Origin: Porites lobata
Lineage: Eukaryota; Cnidaria; Anthozoa; Scleractinia; Poritidae
Assembly (NCBI GenBank): GCA_942486035.1
Contig: CALNXK010000300.1
Span: 170,001-234,000 of the forward strand
Length of the DNA stretch: 64,000 nucleotides
Direction of reading: 5' to 3'
Shown here: positions 34,001 through 46,000 of the stretch, piece by piece
How positions within the stretch are numbered: the stretch's first letter is position 1
Layout of the letters: every line of letters begins with the position of its first letter
Program-made: the position numbers and the translations under genes
Notes under the pieces: generated by a model
What the model was told of the DNA's origin: nothing
The model's database searches: none
What the model saw: only the letters and a program-made list of their open reading frames with translations

Positions 34001-37000
34001 ACCTTTTTCAGGCTTCTGGGTTGTATATGAAAGGGCAGGGAATTTACTGGTTGAAGTTAGTATATATATATATATGTCAAATCAGTCTGTAAAAGGACTT
34101 AAAAGGCTAACAGATGCATCTTGGGCCTGTTGAAATGACAAGAAAACTTCCTGGTTTAGTGATTTATTCACAAAGACAGTACATTTACAGTACTCAAAAG
34201 AAATGCATGCTTTTTGACCTTATCACCATGTAGGTATGTGAAAAAGGTTGGGAAAAGGTACCTTTTCTAGCTTGGACCTCAGGGCAGAACCTCCCTGTGC
34301 AATGTACATGCACATATCTTCATTGAGTGCCCTCATCCCCCTCCCGGGTATTCAGTCAACTCTTGAATTTTGTCTGTTGAGGCACTCCTTTCAGTGAGTT
34401 CCATGTACATGTACTTCAATGGTATGGGCACCTTTCAATGTAAACTGACATCGATGTATGTACATGTATATAAAGTTGACTCCCTCCAGTCTTCTCTTAA
34501 GTTCTTTTTAAGAATATTGATGGCCTCTTAGTACTCTCTGGTGTTCACCTACACTGTACTATGTAAGAGAGAGTCCATTTGTTAAGTATTACAATGTATG
34601 TGTAACAACTAAAGTGCATTGGTAACTTCATTTGGTGCATTTGACTGTCAGGGAAAGAAAAAAAGAATCCAGTACCAGGACAACTGCACAACCATCAAAT
34701 AATGATCTCATCGATAACATGGACAAACTGGATGAAAAAAATGACAGAAAAGACTATGACGATCTATGGAAACGCCTGGAGAAACCGTCAAGCAAAGTTC
34801 ACGGCTCTCCAACAGGCATAAAGTTCGCTAATGACGCCAGTAAGATGCAAGTCAGTACACAGAAAGATGATTTGCATAAAGGAGGAGGTACAGATGCAAG
34901 TGATGTTGGTGGATTGCTACATGTACAATCAGGGAGCGTGGGGCCAACTGTGTCGTTGTCGGATCAAATGGCGTTGAAACAGAAAAGTAAACGGAGACTT
35001 AATAGCAGTATTGGTGGGCCTGTTATTAGTTCTGGGCTTGGTGCTAAAAGAGACTCAAGACCTCGTCATAGTACTGGGAGGCTTAGTGGAAGTTTAACAG
35101 CAAAAAACATTGGAAGCTTGTTTGGAGATGATGAGGACAGTAAAGAATTGAGTAGTGTACATGTACATGTATCTACTCCAAATCAGGGTCCATTGGTTAA
35201 CAAAGTAAGGAGTTTTTTGCAGTGTATTTCTGATGCGGTATATGTGCATCATTAGCGACCGTTCGTTTGTTATGAGATGGAAGGGTGGGGGGGTTGGGAT
35301 TTGAGGGGGACCGTGAAAAAATATGGCTTTAAAGGGAGGTTCAGGAGAAAAATATTGGGTTTGAAGTGTTTTTTTGTGGAGGGCGGTCACCTATAAAACC
35401 CTTTAAGTTTTTGGATACTAGATCAGGGCTGTTATTAAGAGCCGGGGGCAGGGAATTTCCCCCGGCTACTATGAACGTAGCCCCTGGTTACTTCCATATT
35501 AAAACAGAAGACAAATAAAACCAAAAGAAATCCCTAGCCGTTCGATTCCCCGCCTACTTGTTGTATCACAGGGAGCCCACACAATCTGTTTGTGTAGCCG
35601 ATTGTTATTTTTATAGTAAATGTACTGGATTTACCGTTCGCTTCACCTATAGCGATATATCGCTAACTATGTATATAAATCAATGATAAATAAACGTTGA
35701 ATTACTTTACCTGTGGTATATAGTCGTCGTTTTACCTCAAAAGCGGTTTTTTGAGCGATTTTGAAGGAGTTTGATTTCGCCGTTGACTGTTCCTTATAAT
35801 AGAAGGACAAGGGTGGAATCGATGTTTTGAAAAGGGCTCCAGTGCCGGGCGATTTTCCTCAAATCGCATTGCTCGCTTTTCAAACTCCATGCAAAAATTA
35901 GAAAGATTCACGTTTCTCCTCGTACCTTCGATCGAAAATCATCCAAACAGCCCAGACTGGCCGTCGAAGAAAATTAAAATCCCACAGTATTTGAGCGGCT
36001 GGAATGCGTAGCAAGATTCCTACGGCAGCCACAAACCGTTCCGCTGATTGCCTTTTTTTTTTGTTGGATGTCGTTAACCAAATGGTTAAATAATAGCTGA
36101 TGAAGAGACTTGGTAGCGTTTGTTTGTTTGGCGACATCCAATCAAAAGAAGACAGTCAGCCAGACCACCACGGCTGGCACATATGGGTCTTGCTGCGCAT
36201 TCTCGCTCGAGTACTGTGGGACTGGTACTATTCGAGCCTTCGTTGTGAATCTTCGATCTTTGCTACGGGTTTGAGCGGGCGATGCGGAAAATCGCTCCGG
36301 CGCAAGGATTCACCCGCTATAGAACGATCGCTCGCTTCAAAATCGCTCAGCTGGTAAAACGACGGGTATTTCGTGTTTATTATCGATGGTTAGCGTGTGA
36401 CATATCGCTACGGGTGAACCCAACGGTAAAGCCGGGCATTTGCTATGGGGAATTTCAATCGGCTACCTAACGGGCTCCCTGTGGTTGTGTTACCAGCAAC
36501 GAAATCTTGGTGACAGCTTCTGCTAGATGGACCCCCCACCCCCAAAAAAAATTCTAATGAAGAGGGGGGTCATCATATACTACAGGAGCTACCCGTCAAA
36601 TTCCACCAGCTCCTCCCTTCCTTACAAGGACGCTTAAGCAAAGGCATTTCCAAGCAACACACGTCAACCAGTCAAGGCCTTTTTACATTATTGGACAGTG
36701 GGTTTGCCCAAATTTTCAGGCAAATTAAGAAACTAAGCAATTCAAGTTTTGTAGCTTTCAGGCATGTTAAAAGTGTCAATGCCTCACTTCAGTTAGATGG
36801 CGTCGCTCAAGAACGCCTCTGTTTAAGCTCCCTATTCTGACGAGAGACACCCCTGATTGACCCCTTAAAGTATTTATAGTTGGGGGAATTTTTTTGCAGA
36901 TCAAAGCATTTTTCCTTAATTTGGCTGACCATTTCATTGATTCTCATTGCCTTTTCTTATGCTTTTTAATGATATTGTTCGGAGAAAATAGCCTGCCAGC

Positions 37001-40000
37001 AAGCTCTCCAAGGTGCTCTGGCGGCGGGGCGAAAAGTTTAAGGAGTGTTTCCATCTTTGAACACAATTTCTTGACTCTAGTTCCTCAATACTCGCCCTGC
37101 GTATGGTTGAGCTGGCAGGACTTGGCGCGCGTGACCGAGTAATTTCCATGGATGTTTCTATTTGTTGTTGCCTTGGCTGTATAATGTCGCGATAAGAAAG
37201 GGATGAGTTGCGCTTGTATGGGTGGGCTGATTGGTTGATTCACCACCCTGATTCTGCCAGTGTACGTATAGGCTAGACTTGCCTAGAGTCGACCTCACGA
37301 GTTTCTAAACGAGCGACGAAGTTGTGAGGGTCTTGGACGAAGGAATTTTTGAAAGTTTACGTATAGGTACCCTGCGAACTGGGGTTTCTGTCTTGAATGG
37401 CTTTAGCGTTTCCAGTCGCCGGTTCTCGTTGGCTTGTCTGTCGTGTGGTTAGTTTCTTTCGCGTGGAGACGTACCGAACTAACTACGCGACAGACCAAAC
37501 ACCTGTGTTTAAGCGCTAAAAAGCCTGTCTGAAGGAACCTCTGTTCGCAAGGTAACCTCGTTACCTGAATACTTACTAGGTATCGGGTTTTTTTAACCCA
37601 AAGGAATGTGCCTAAGACGTTTTTAGTATAATGTCGACCTGGAAATGAGTTCTCCGTCGTTTGGGTCAAGAAATATCTTCCATTTGTACAATAGTGGCCT
37701 TATTTTCCCTTTTCGGCAGACTGATGAACTACAATACGCAGGATGTTCCTTTTGACCGAAGGAAAACGCTTATAGACCGTGAGTATCACTCTAAAATTAT
37801 CTGACTCTATTTTTTCTTTTAAATAATTTGGGAGACAAATAATAATTACCTGCATGCAGTATACTTCGCGTTTAACGTGCTTTGCTTAAAAACGTTGTGT
37901 GCTCAAAAATTATATCAGTAAGGATGATGTTGCTGTATACTGTTTATTTCTATTTTTCATTTTCAGGAAGATATTTCAATAAACATCACAGAAGAAACAC
38001 ATCTAATGAAATCTCAGGTAGCTATAAGTTAAATGATGTTCTCAGTACTGGCGTTCTAGGAATCAAGGTCTCCCTCTGTCTCTTCAAGTCATCTAGATTT
38101 TCCAACGTTTTGTTTTCCTACTTGAAACGACCTGTCACCAGTACATTGAGGAATCAGAAGGTAATACTATGATTATTGAACAGTAGATGAACAGTCGAAC
38201 CTCCACTTGGAGGTTATAGCAATTACCAAAGTCATTAACCACTTTTTTTTTTTTGTTTTGCCAAGGCTAAAAAGTAGCGATCTGGTGTTTGAAGATATTG
38301 ACGACGACCTAGATCAAGAACTTGGTCATAACCTTAGGTATCTGGTAGATCTATAAATCGAACCTCCATGTGCGACCATCTCATCGTAAGCGATCACCTC
38401 CGCCAAACGACCGCCAATCCAAAACAATAAATTTTTCCCAGTGAAAAGCCTTACAGCTGGAACCTCTAGTAAACGACCACCTCGGTCCTCCTATAAGCGA
38501 CCGCGACCACTTTTTATTGCCTGACTGTCAATGATTTTCCATTGGTTTTAACCTCTTGTAAGCGACCACAGTTGACGTATTCTCTGATCTCTAGGTTCGC
38601 TGTGTCCACTATGCTTCTTACAATGTAAAGAACTTTGGTGACAACGTGGAACTACAAATGCATTATCTTCCATAAAGTAGATGTGTCTGGACCTCTTCTC
38701 GGAAGAGAGGCTCCCTGTGGTTCGATTCTTGTAAACGACCCCCTCCGTAAGCGACCACTCATTCTTTTCATGTTGGGTGGTCGCTTACGGGTTCTAACTC
38801 GTGTAAATATGATGGTCTAAAGCTGTTTAATCCACTGTAAATCGATTCACCTCGAAGACCAACTGGATAAACCTCGATTTGTCCATTGTCAGTGTAAGAC
38901 CTATAAAGGACGGTTTATCGACTCCAAATACTCTAGCTCTATTCTCCTCTCGTGTTCAGCTGCTGGTAACACCATACGGTCAAATCCCGCTACGGACACC
39001 TTTTGATTAGGACGCCTTATTATTTCCGAATAGTTTGCTTTGTCCTGGCCTGGGGAAGGGCCCGCACATTTTCTCTAACTTCAACCCGCTTTATACGCGA
39101 CACCCCGTTAATACGGACACTTTCTCGGTATCCGTGACGAATGGGTTTGACTGAAAAGTATATTCCCAGGAAAAGAAGTTATAGCAACACAAACAAGTAA
39201 ATCGTTAAGATCTCCCGCCAAAATGGACCGTAAACAAAACAAACAAACCAAAAAATAGCTCCGTATGTGAACCTATGGCGCGGAGCTTGAACACATAACT
39301 CAGGAATAACAGCCTCTTACAGGCCAGTTCGCGCTATCCGAGTTACCAGAGGAGGCTTGTAACCGAGCGCGATAGCGGGAGGCGTCCTCGGCGAATTTTC
39401 CCGACAAGCTTGACAGTTGACGTCATATCCGAAATCGCCAAGGACGACTGGGAACGAGGCTGGGCTCTAACCTCTCTGCCACGGTTCCTCCGAATGTAGG
39501 ACTAACGTACTTCTGCACTTAGAGTTTGGTTAATTGAAAGCTGCTATAAGAAAATGTTTTAAGTTTACTCATATTTTAGGTCCAAAGAAAATTACGCAAG
39601 TTGATGTCCAAAACAAACCTATCACTTTGGAAACAGCAATGGTAGGTGCAATCTTATGGCCTTGAAATTTACATGTAACTAGCGAAAACGTCTTGTGATT
39701 CTTTCTGTATGTTATTGTATTCTTTTTCTTCTTGTAATATGTTGAACTTTACATCACCTATGCGTAATGTTTTATTCCCCTAGATTAGCTTAATAGCTAT
39801 TTGCGGGCTATACAACACTGTAAAACTTTATCTTTTTTAATAACTGAACTGTTGTCGTTTTAACATTGCTGTTGCTATGCATAGAAAAGGCCGTTTCATC
39901 CTTTTTGTAATTACCATTTGAAGTCAATCTTATCAAGACAAGGACTTTGTTGTAATGCTTTCCCCTTAGCCTATTACAGGCTACGCCCCCCAAGTCATTA

Positions 40001-43000
40001 TCGTCGCAAGCGACTCCTAAAAGAGAACGCCTGATCATGCTGACTCACTTGATTTAGGCAATATCCTGAGTATCTAGTCGCCTATTTACTGATGCATGTG
40101 TTGATCACATTAGGGCTTGAAGAATCTTATATTTGGAAATGCCAAGTCGAGCTTTACACCAGAATGGAGAAATCAAAGCTTTTCATTCTGTGACTTATAT
40201 GCACTGGAATATGGAATTGTACAACTAAAGGTAAGGTCAAATTAATGCGAATATTTCGCCTGAATCTCTCGGATGAAAGGGCAATTGTTTGAACTATAGA
40301 ACGGTGACCAGTGGTCCAAGGTGCGACCGTTGTGGTTGCCATGGTGATTAAAAAACAAAAGTTGCGATTAAAAGTGCAGCGAAAGTCGACAGTTGGGTAC
40401 ACACCTGTTTTAGGCGGTAATGCGGCTAAGCCGTTGCTTTTTCAATAAGTAAGTTTTTAGTGAGATAACATTTGCGTGAAATAGTTATCAGTTACGCTCC
40501 TTGCGACCATTATATGATTTTAGGTTGCAAAAAGGCAACTCTGTAGCACTGAAACTCTTCAGATTTTAAAACAAATGAATAAAATATTAGTTAATTAAAG
40601 GAACCCTAGAGTGATCAGCCTTAAAGTTCTCCTTGTAGTATCTTTGCTTTATAAAACATAGTGATTAGATTATAATATTAGGGGTTATCGTTGTTGTTGT
40701 TGTTGTTTTTTCAGGGTGGACCTTGTGGAGTGCTGGCTGCTGTACAGGCGTTTGTCCTCAAGCATTTGCTGTTTGGCGGAAAGAAAGGGGACTCTAAAAA
40801 GTACATTGTGTTTCAGATACAAGAGTACGGTGGCCCAGAAGGGTCACACATGCAAATTAAAAATGTTGCTGCAAATTAAAAATAGGACATGCAAACTAAA
40901 AATATTACAAACATGAAACATGAATGGGCCGACGGCTGTAAGGCCAGGTCGCACGGCTCGGACCAGATCCTCATCACTCCTACTGCGCGCAGGACTTTTC
41001 ATTTTTAATTTGCGTCGATATGTTTTCTATTTTCAATTTGCAGCACAATTTTTTTAGTTTGCATGTACTATAATTTAATTTGCAGGTAATATTTTTAGTT
41101 TGCATGTACAATTTTTAATTTGCAGCAACATTTTTAATTTGCATGTGTGACCCTTCTGGCCCACCGTACAAGAGTATATGATGTTTACTCATTTTTTTTT
41201 TCTCTAGGATATCTTTAAATACCAGGAAAATGTCTATTGGTTTGATGATTTAGTTTAGATTGTAAATAATCATTTTCAGTTGTCGTCCCTTTTTCTTGCA
41301 ATATTCTGTACCATTGACGTCATTTCAAATGGACTGAGCGCGGCTGCCAATGGCGCCTTTGTGTGCTGATGTCCGAGCTTACTGTTCACATGTTAAAATA
41401 TATTGTAAGAGGGCACGTCTGTTGTCCTCTCATCCACGACTCTTCATTCATTCGTTTGTTTTAACGGATATCGCAAGCATCTTCCAGAGTTGGTCAACGC
41501 TAGCTGGTTATGAAGAATATTAAGGTGTTTCGATACAGTTTTTCAGAGGCCATACCGATATTTTTCAATCGCCTTATAAGTGTTTTTTTCCTCGTCCAAT
41601 CGCTATAATAATTGCCTATGGATTGAAATGTGTGAAAATGTAGTTTTAAGTAAAATCGATATTACTATGACAACAATAAACAAAAAACTTTGAAATTGGT
41701 AAAAGCCGAATTTTGTGTGATGTAGACCAGCTACTGAAAATCCAACACTAGGAACTTAAAGTTTGGTGTCTAGCGAACGATCTCCTTAAGAAGTAGAAAA
41801 TTCTGTATGTTTGAATTCGACTAAAACGAAAATATATGTCAAACCTTAAATTTTCAATAGCCGTGATAGATTATTTAATAAAAACGTTATAAATGATTCA
41901 AATTATTCTTAAGTAGCGTCAGAATGCGCTTAATATAGTATTTTGATACTAGGAAATTTTGGCGTATTTTTGTTCTTGCGATCTTGAAAACTAAGACGTT
42001 TTCTCACCACCTGTCTAAGTGCAACTTCATTCAAAATTTGGACTTTTCGTGCTTTTTTTGTATATCTCTGAAACGACTCGAACGAATTTTTTAAAATCTC
42101 CTCTCATAATCTTCATAATGTATATAATAACGTCTGAAACTTTCATTAAGATTGATTCACTGCAACACCTTGAAATTTCAAGACAAACCTATCCCACGAA
42201 TCGGTCAAAAATCTGCGTTACAACAGTCACTGTTTTGACGTTATGCTAATTTTTCCAAAGTAATGCGCACTATACATACCTAAATGACCAGTACATTTTA
42301 GTTTGAATTTATCGCATCTTTCGAATGTAAAACATTGAAAATAGTCACACTGAAATATACTAGTCATGGATATATGTATACACCGTATTCACAAATGGCG
42401 GACACGCGGGAAAAAAACTGGTGCCTAGTCATGAAAGCGAGGCGTTGGAGGGTAAACAAAAATTGCAAATGAAGACTTTCAGTGAACTTGCAGAGTGTTT
42501 AGCACGGATTCCACCTAAAATAACTTTGTACGGACTTCTTTTTAAATACAATTACGAGGGATCTCTTCTACTTTTAATGTTTAGTATTGATTTGCTGTTT
42601 GCAATCAAAAGGGACGCGTATATCTTCAAGGAAACAGGATGATTTTGTAGGTTTCCGAAGCATCAGAAGCTCGACAAGTACAGTGGACGATGACTGGAGA
42701 AAAGCGGCAAACATGTTGGCCCAAACTTCACATTGAAACCGAGTTCGAAAGCCAGCTCACTGCAATTCGGTAAAACAAAAATATAAACAATGCAAATCTT
42801 GGCGGCAAGAAAAAAAGAAATAAGCGATGGATATATGGCCTACTCGTTAACGCAAGAGACGTGTGCTATTGAACAAAACAGTTCAAATCGAGATGGAAAA
42901 AAAGGAAGACAGGAAAGAAGCGGTGACTGAGGTTTTGATGAAGTCATGTTTTGTGTTTATTTGCCAGGACGTTATTCTCTGGTCTTTATCGATGAAGGAC

Positions 43001-46000
43001 ATCAATTAGAACTATCTTTTTGGTATAAATGCAGGAGCGATCGAGTGGAGTACGCTCAAAATTTCAACTTGTTACTCGACAGACTCGGTAAGCCGGCCAC
43101 ATTTCATTTCAGCGAGTAATTTTCCTATTTCTTATCTTTGGCTGTTAAGAGTTTTAACTTCATGTTCCATAATATTTTAAAAGTGAAGAATACATAAATA
43201 AATAAAATGATGGTCTTCTTAAACGGATCCAGACTCGCATTTAATGATTCGAAACAGAAGCTTGCCGTGTTCAGTCCTGACACAAACATTGCCTTAAAAG
43301 TTTAACCTAGTAAAATGTGAGCTTTATACCACTTTTTTACCAAGAGCTCTCCGAGATAATGCCGTAAAGGAGACCAGGCAAATAGCAAGCCATAAGATTC
43401 ACACACTAGAGCTTCTAGTTTTGATAAAATTATTTTATTTCGCAATGACAAAGAAATCAAAAGATTTTAAATTTGCACTGAATTTGCTAAGCTCTGCCAA
43501 CGTACCTCTAACAATTCACTCCAAAGCGACGGAATTAATATCATCCAAAGGAAGTTGTAAATACAGACATACATAGATATGTGTAAAATGACACTGACAT
43601 GAATGAATGAGTCTCGTGAATGAATCTTTCACCCGCTCTCGACTTGACCTGTTTTGAGTAATGGCGGAGGTCTCTTCCGTTGACAAGTAGGCCATATATC
43701 CGTCGCTTATTTCTTTTTTTTTTTCTTGCCACCATCTGTTTTTACTTCTGTTTTACAGAATTGCAGTGAGCTGGCTTTCGTATTCGGTTTCAGCGTGAAG
43801 TTTGGGCCAACATGTTTGCCGCTTTTCTCCAGCCATCACCCACTTGTCGAGCTTCTGAGGCTTCGGCAACCTACAAAATCATCATGTTTCCTTGAAGATA
43901 TACGCGTCCCTTTTGATTGCAAACAGCAAATCAGTGCTAAACGTTAAAAGCAGAAGATGTCCCAAGTCATTGTATTTAAAAAGACGTCCATACAAAGTTA
44001 TTTTAGGTGGAATCCGTGCTAAACACTCTGCAAGTTCACTGGAAGTCTTCATTTGCAATTTTTGTTTACCCTCCAACGCCTCGCTTTCATGACTAGGCAC
44101 CAGTTTTTTCCCGCGTGTCCGCCATTTGTGAATACGGTGTATTGTCCGCATTAATTTCCTTCTCACGGAGGTTATTTGCTAAACTTCAACTTTTTTTTTT
44201 GCTAGTGTTGAATTTTCAGTAGCTGGCCTAGATCGCGCAAAATTAGGCGTTTATCAATTTCAAAGTTTTTTGTTTACTGTTGTCATAGTAATATCGATTT
44301 TACTAAAACCCACATTTTGACAAATTTCAATCTATAGTCAACCACTGATGAAAATTTTATAGCGATCATACAAGGATAAAATCACTTTTAAAGTGATTGA
44401 AAAAAATCAGTATGGCCTCTGAAAAACTATATCGAAACACTTTAAAGATGAGGGATTTGAGCCAATCAGAAACGGAGAAATTAAATGGCGATAATAAATT
44501 TTTTCCCATTACCCTTGTCCTTGTCAAAGCATTTTTCCTTAATTTGGCTGACCATTTCATTGATTCTCATTGCCTTTTCTTATGCTTTTTAATGATATTG
44601 TTCGGAGAAAATAGCCTGCCAGCAAGCTCTCCAAGGTGCTCTGGCGGCGGGGCGAAAAGTTTAAGGAGTGTTTCCATCTTTGAACTTTAATTTCTTGACT
44701 CTAGTTCCTCAATACTCGCCTGCGTGGTTGAGCTGGCGGGACTTGGCGCGCGTGACCGAGTAATTCCATGGATGTTTCTATTTGTTGTTGCCTTGGCTGT
44801 ATAATGTCGCGATAAGAAAGGGGATGAGTTGCGCTCGTATGAGGTGGGCTGATTGGTGCCAATTCACCACCCTGATTCTGCCAGTGTACGTATAGGCTAG
44901 ACTTGCCACAAGTCGACCTCACGAGTTTCTAAACGAGCGACGAAGTTGTGAGAGGTCTTGGACGAAGGAATTTTTTGAAAGTTTACGTATAGGTACCCTG
45001 CGAACTGAGGTTTCTGTCTTGAATGGCTTTTAGCGTTTCCGGAGTCGCCGGTTCTCGTGGCTTGTCTGTCGTGTGGTTAGTTTCTTTCGCCCCGTGAGAC
45101 GTACACAAACTAACTACGCGACAGACAAGCCACGCGAACGACTTTGCAAACGCTAAAAGCCATGCATGAGAGAGACCTCTGTTCGCAGGGTAGCTATAGG
45201 TTACCTGAATACTTACTAGAGTATCGGGTTTTTAACCCAAAGGAATGTGCCTAAGACGTTTTTAGTATAATGTCGACCTCTGGAAATGAGTTCTCCGTCG
45301 TTTGAGTCAAGAAATGTCTTCCATTTGTACAATAGTGGCCTTATTTTCCCTTTTCGGCAGACTGATGAACTTCACAATACGCAGGATGTTCCTTTTGACC
45401 GAAAGGGAAGAGAAAAACATAGACCGTGAGTATCACTCTAAAAATTATCGACTCCTATTTTTTTCTTTTAAATAATTTGGGAGACAGAAATAATAATTAC
45501 CTGCATAGAGTATACTTCGCGTTTAACATTATTTGTGCTTAAAACGTTGTGTGCTCAAAAATTATATCAGTAAGGATGATGTTGCTGTATACTGTTTATT
45601 TCTATTTTTCATTTTTTCAGGGAAGATATTTCAGCTAAACATCACAGAAGAAACACATCTAATGAAATCTCAAGGTAGCTATAAGTTAAATGATGTTCTC
45701 AGTACTGGCGTTCTAGAATCAGGTCTCCCTCTGTCTCTTCAAGTCATCTAGATTTTCAACGTTTTGTTTTTTCCTACTTAGAAACGAGCCTGTCACCAGT
45801 ACATTGAGGAATCAGAAGGTAATACTATGATTATTGAACAGTAGATGAACAGTCGAACCTCCACTTGGAGGTTATAGCAATTGCACCAAAGTCATTAACC
45901 ACTTTTTTTTTTGTTTACTTAAGGCTAAAAGTAGCGATCTGGTGTTTGAAGATATTGACGACGACCTAGATCAAGAACTTGGTCACTTAACCTTAGGTAT

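Larger units (their letters stand above)
36901..44519 (+). repeat. Tandem duplication, unit 1 (about 7.6 kb)
   Basis: The unit opens with tcaaagcatttttcctt and closes with ccattacccttgtc. The same opening recurs at 44524 and the same close at 52204, giving a direct head-to-tail duplication. It contains MINDY4 exons 6-11 with introns, a TACCCTGC hairpin MITE, two mariner-type MITEs, a 339-bp element after exon 11 and a 2.9-kb TTAA-flanked element. The first 2.4 kb differ from unit 2 by many small indels, while from about 39321 onward the units are nearly identical. Confidence 0.95.

Noticed and set aside
39808..40402. Minus-strand ORFs repeated identically at 47505-48054
   Set aside because: They are antisense to MINDY4 introns and exon 10, conserved only because the block is duplicated.
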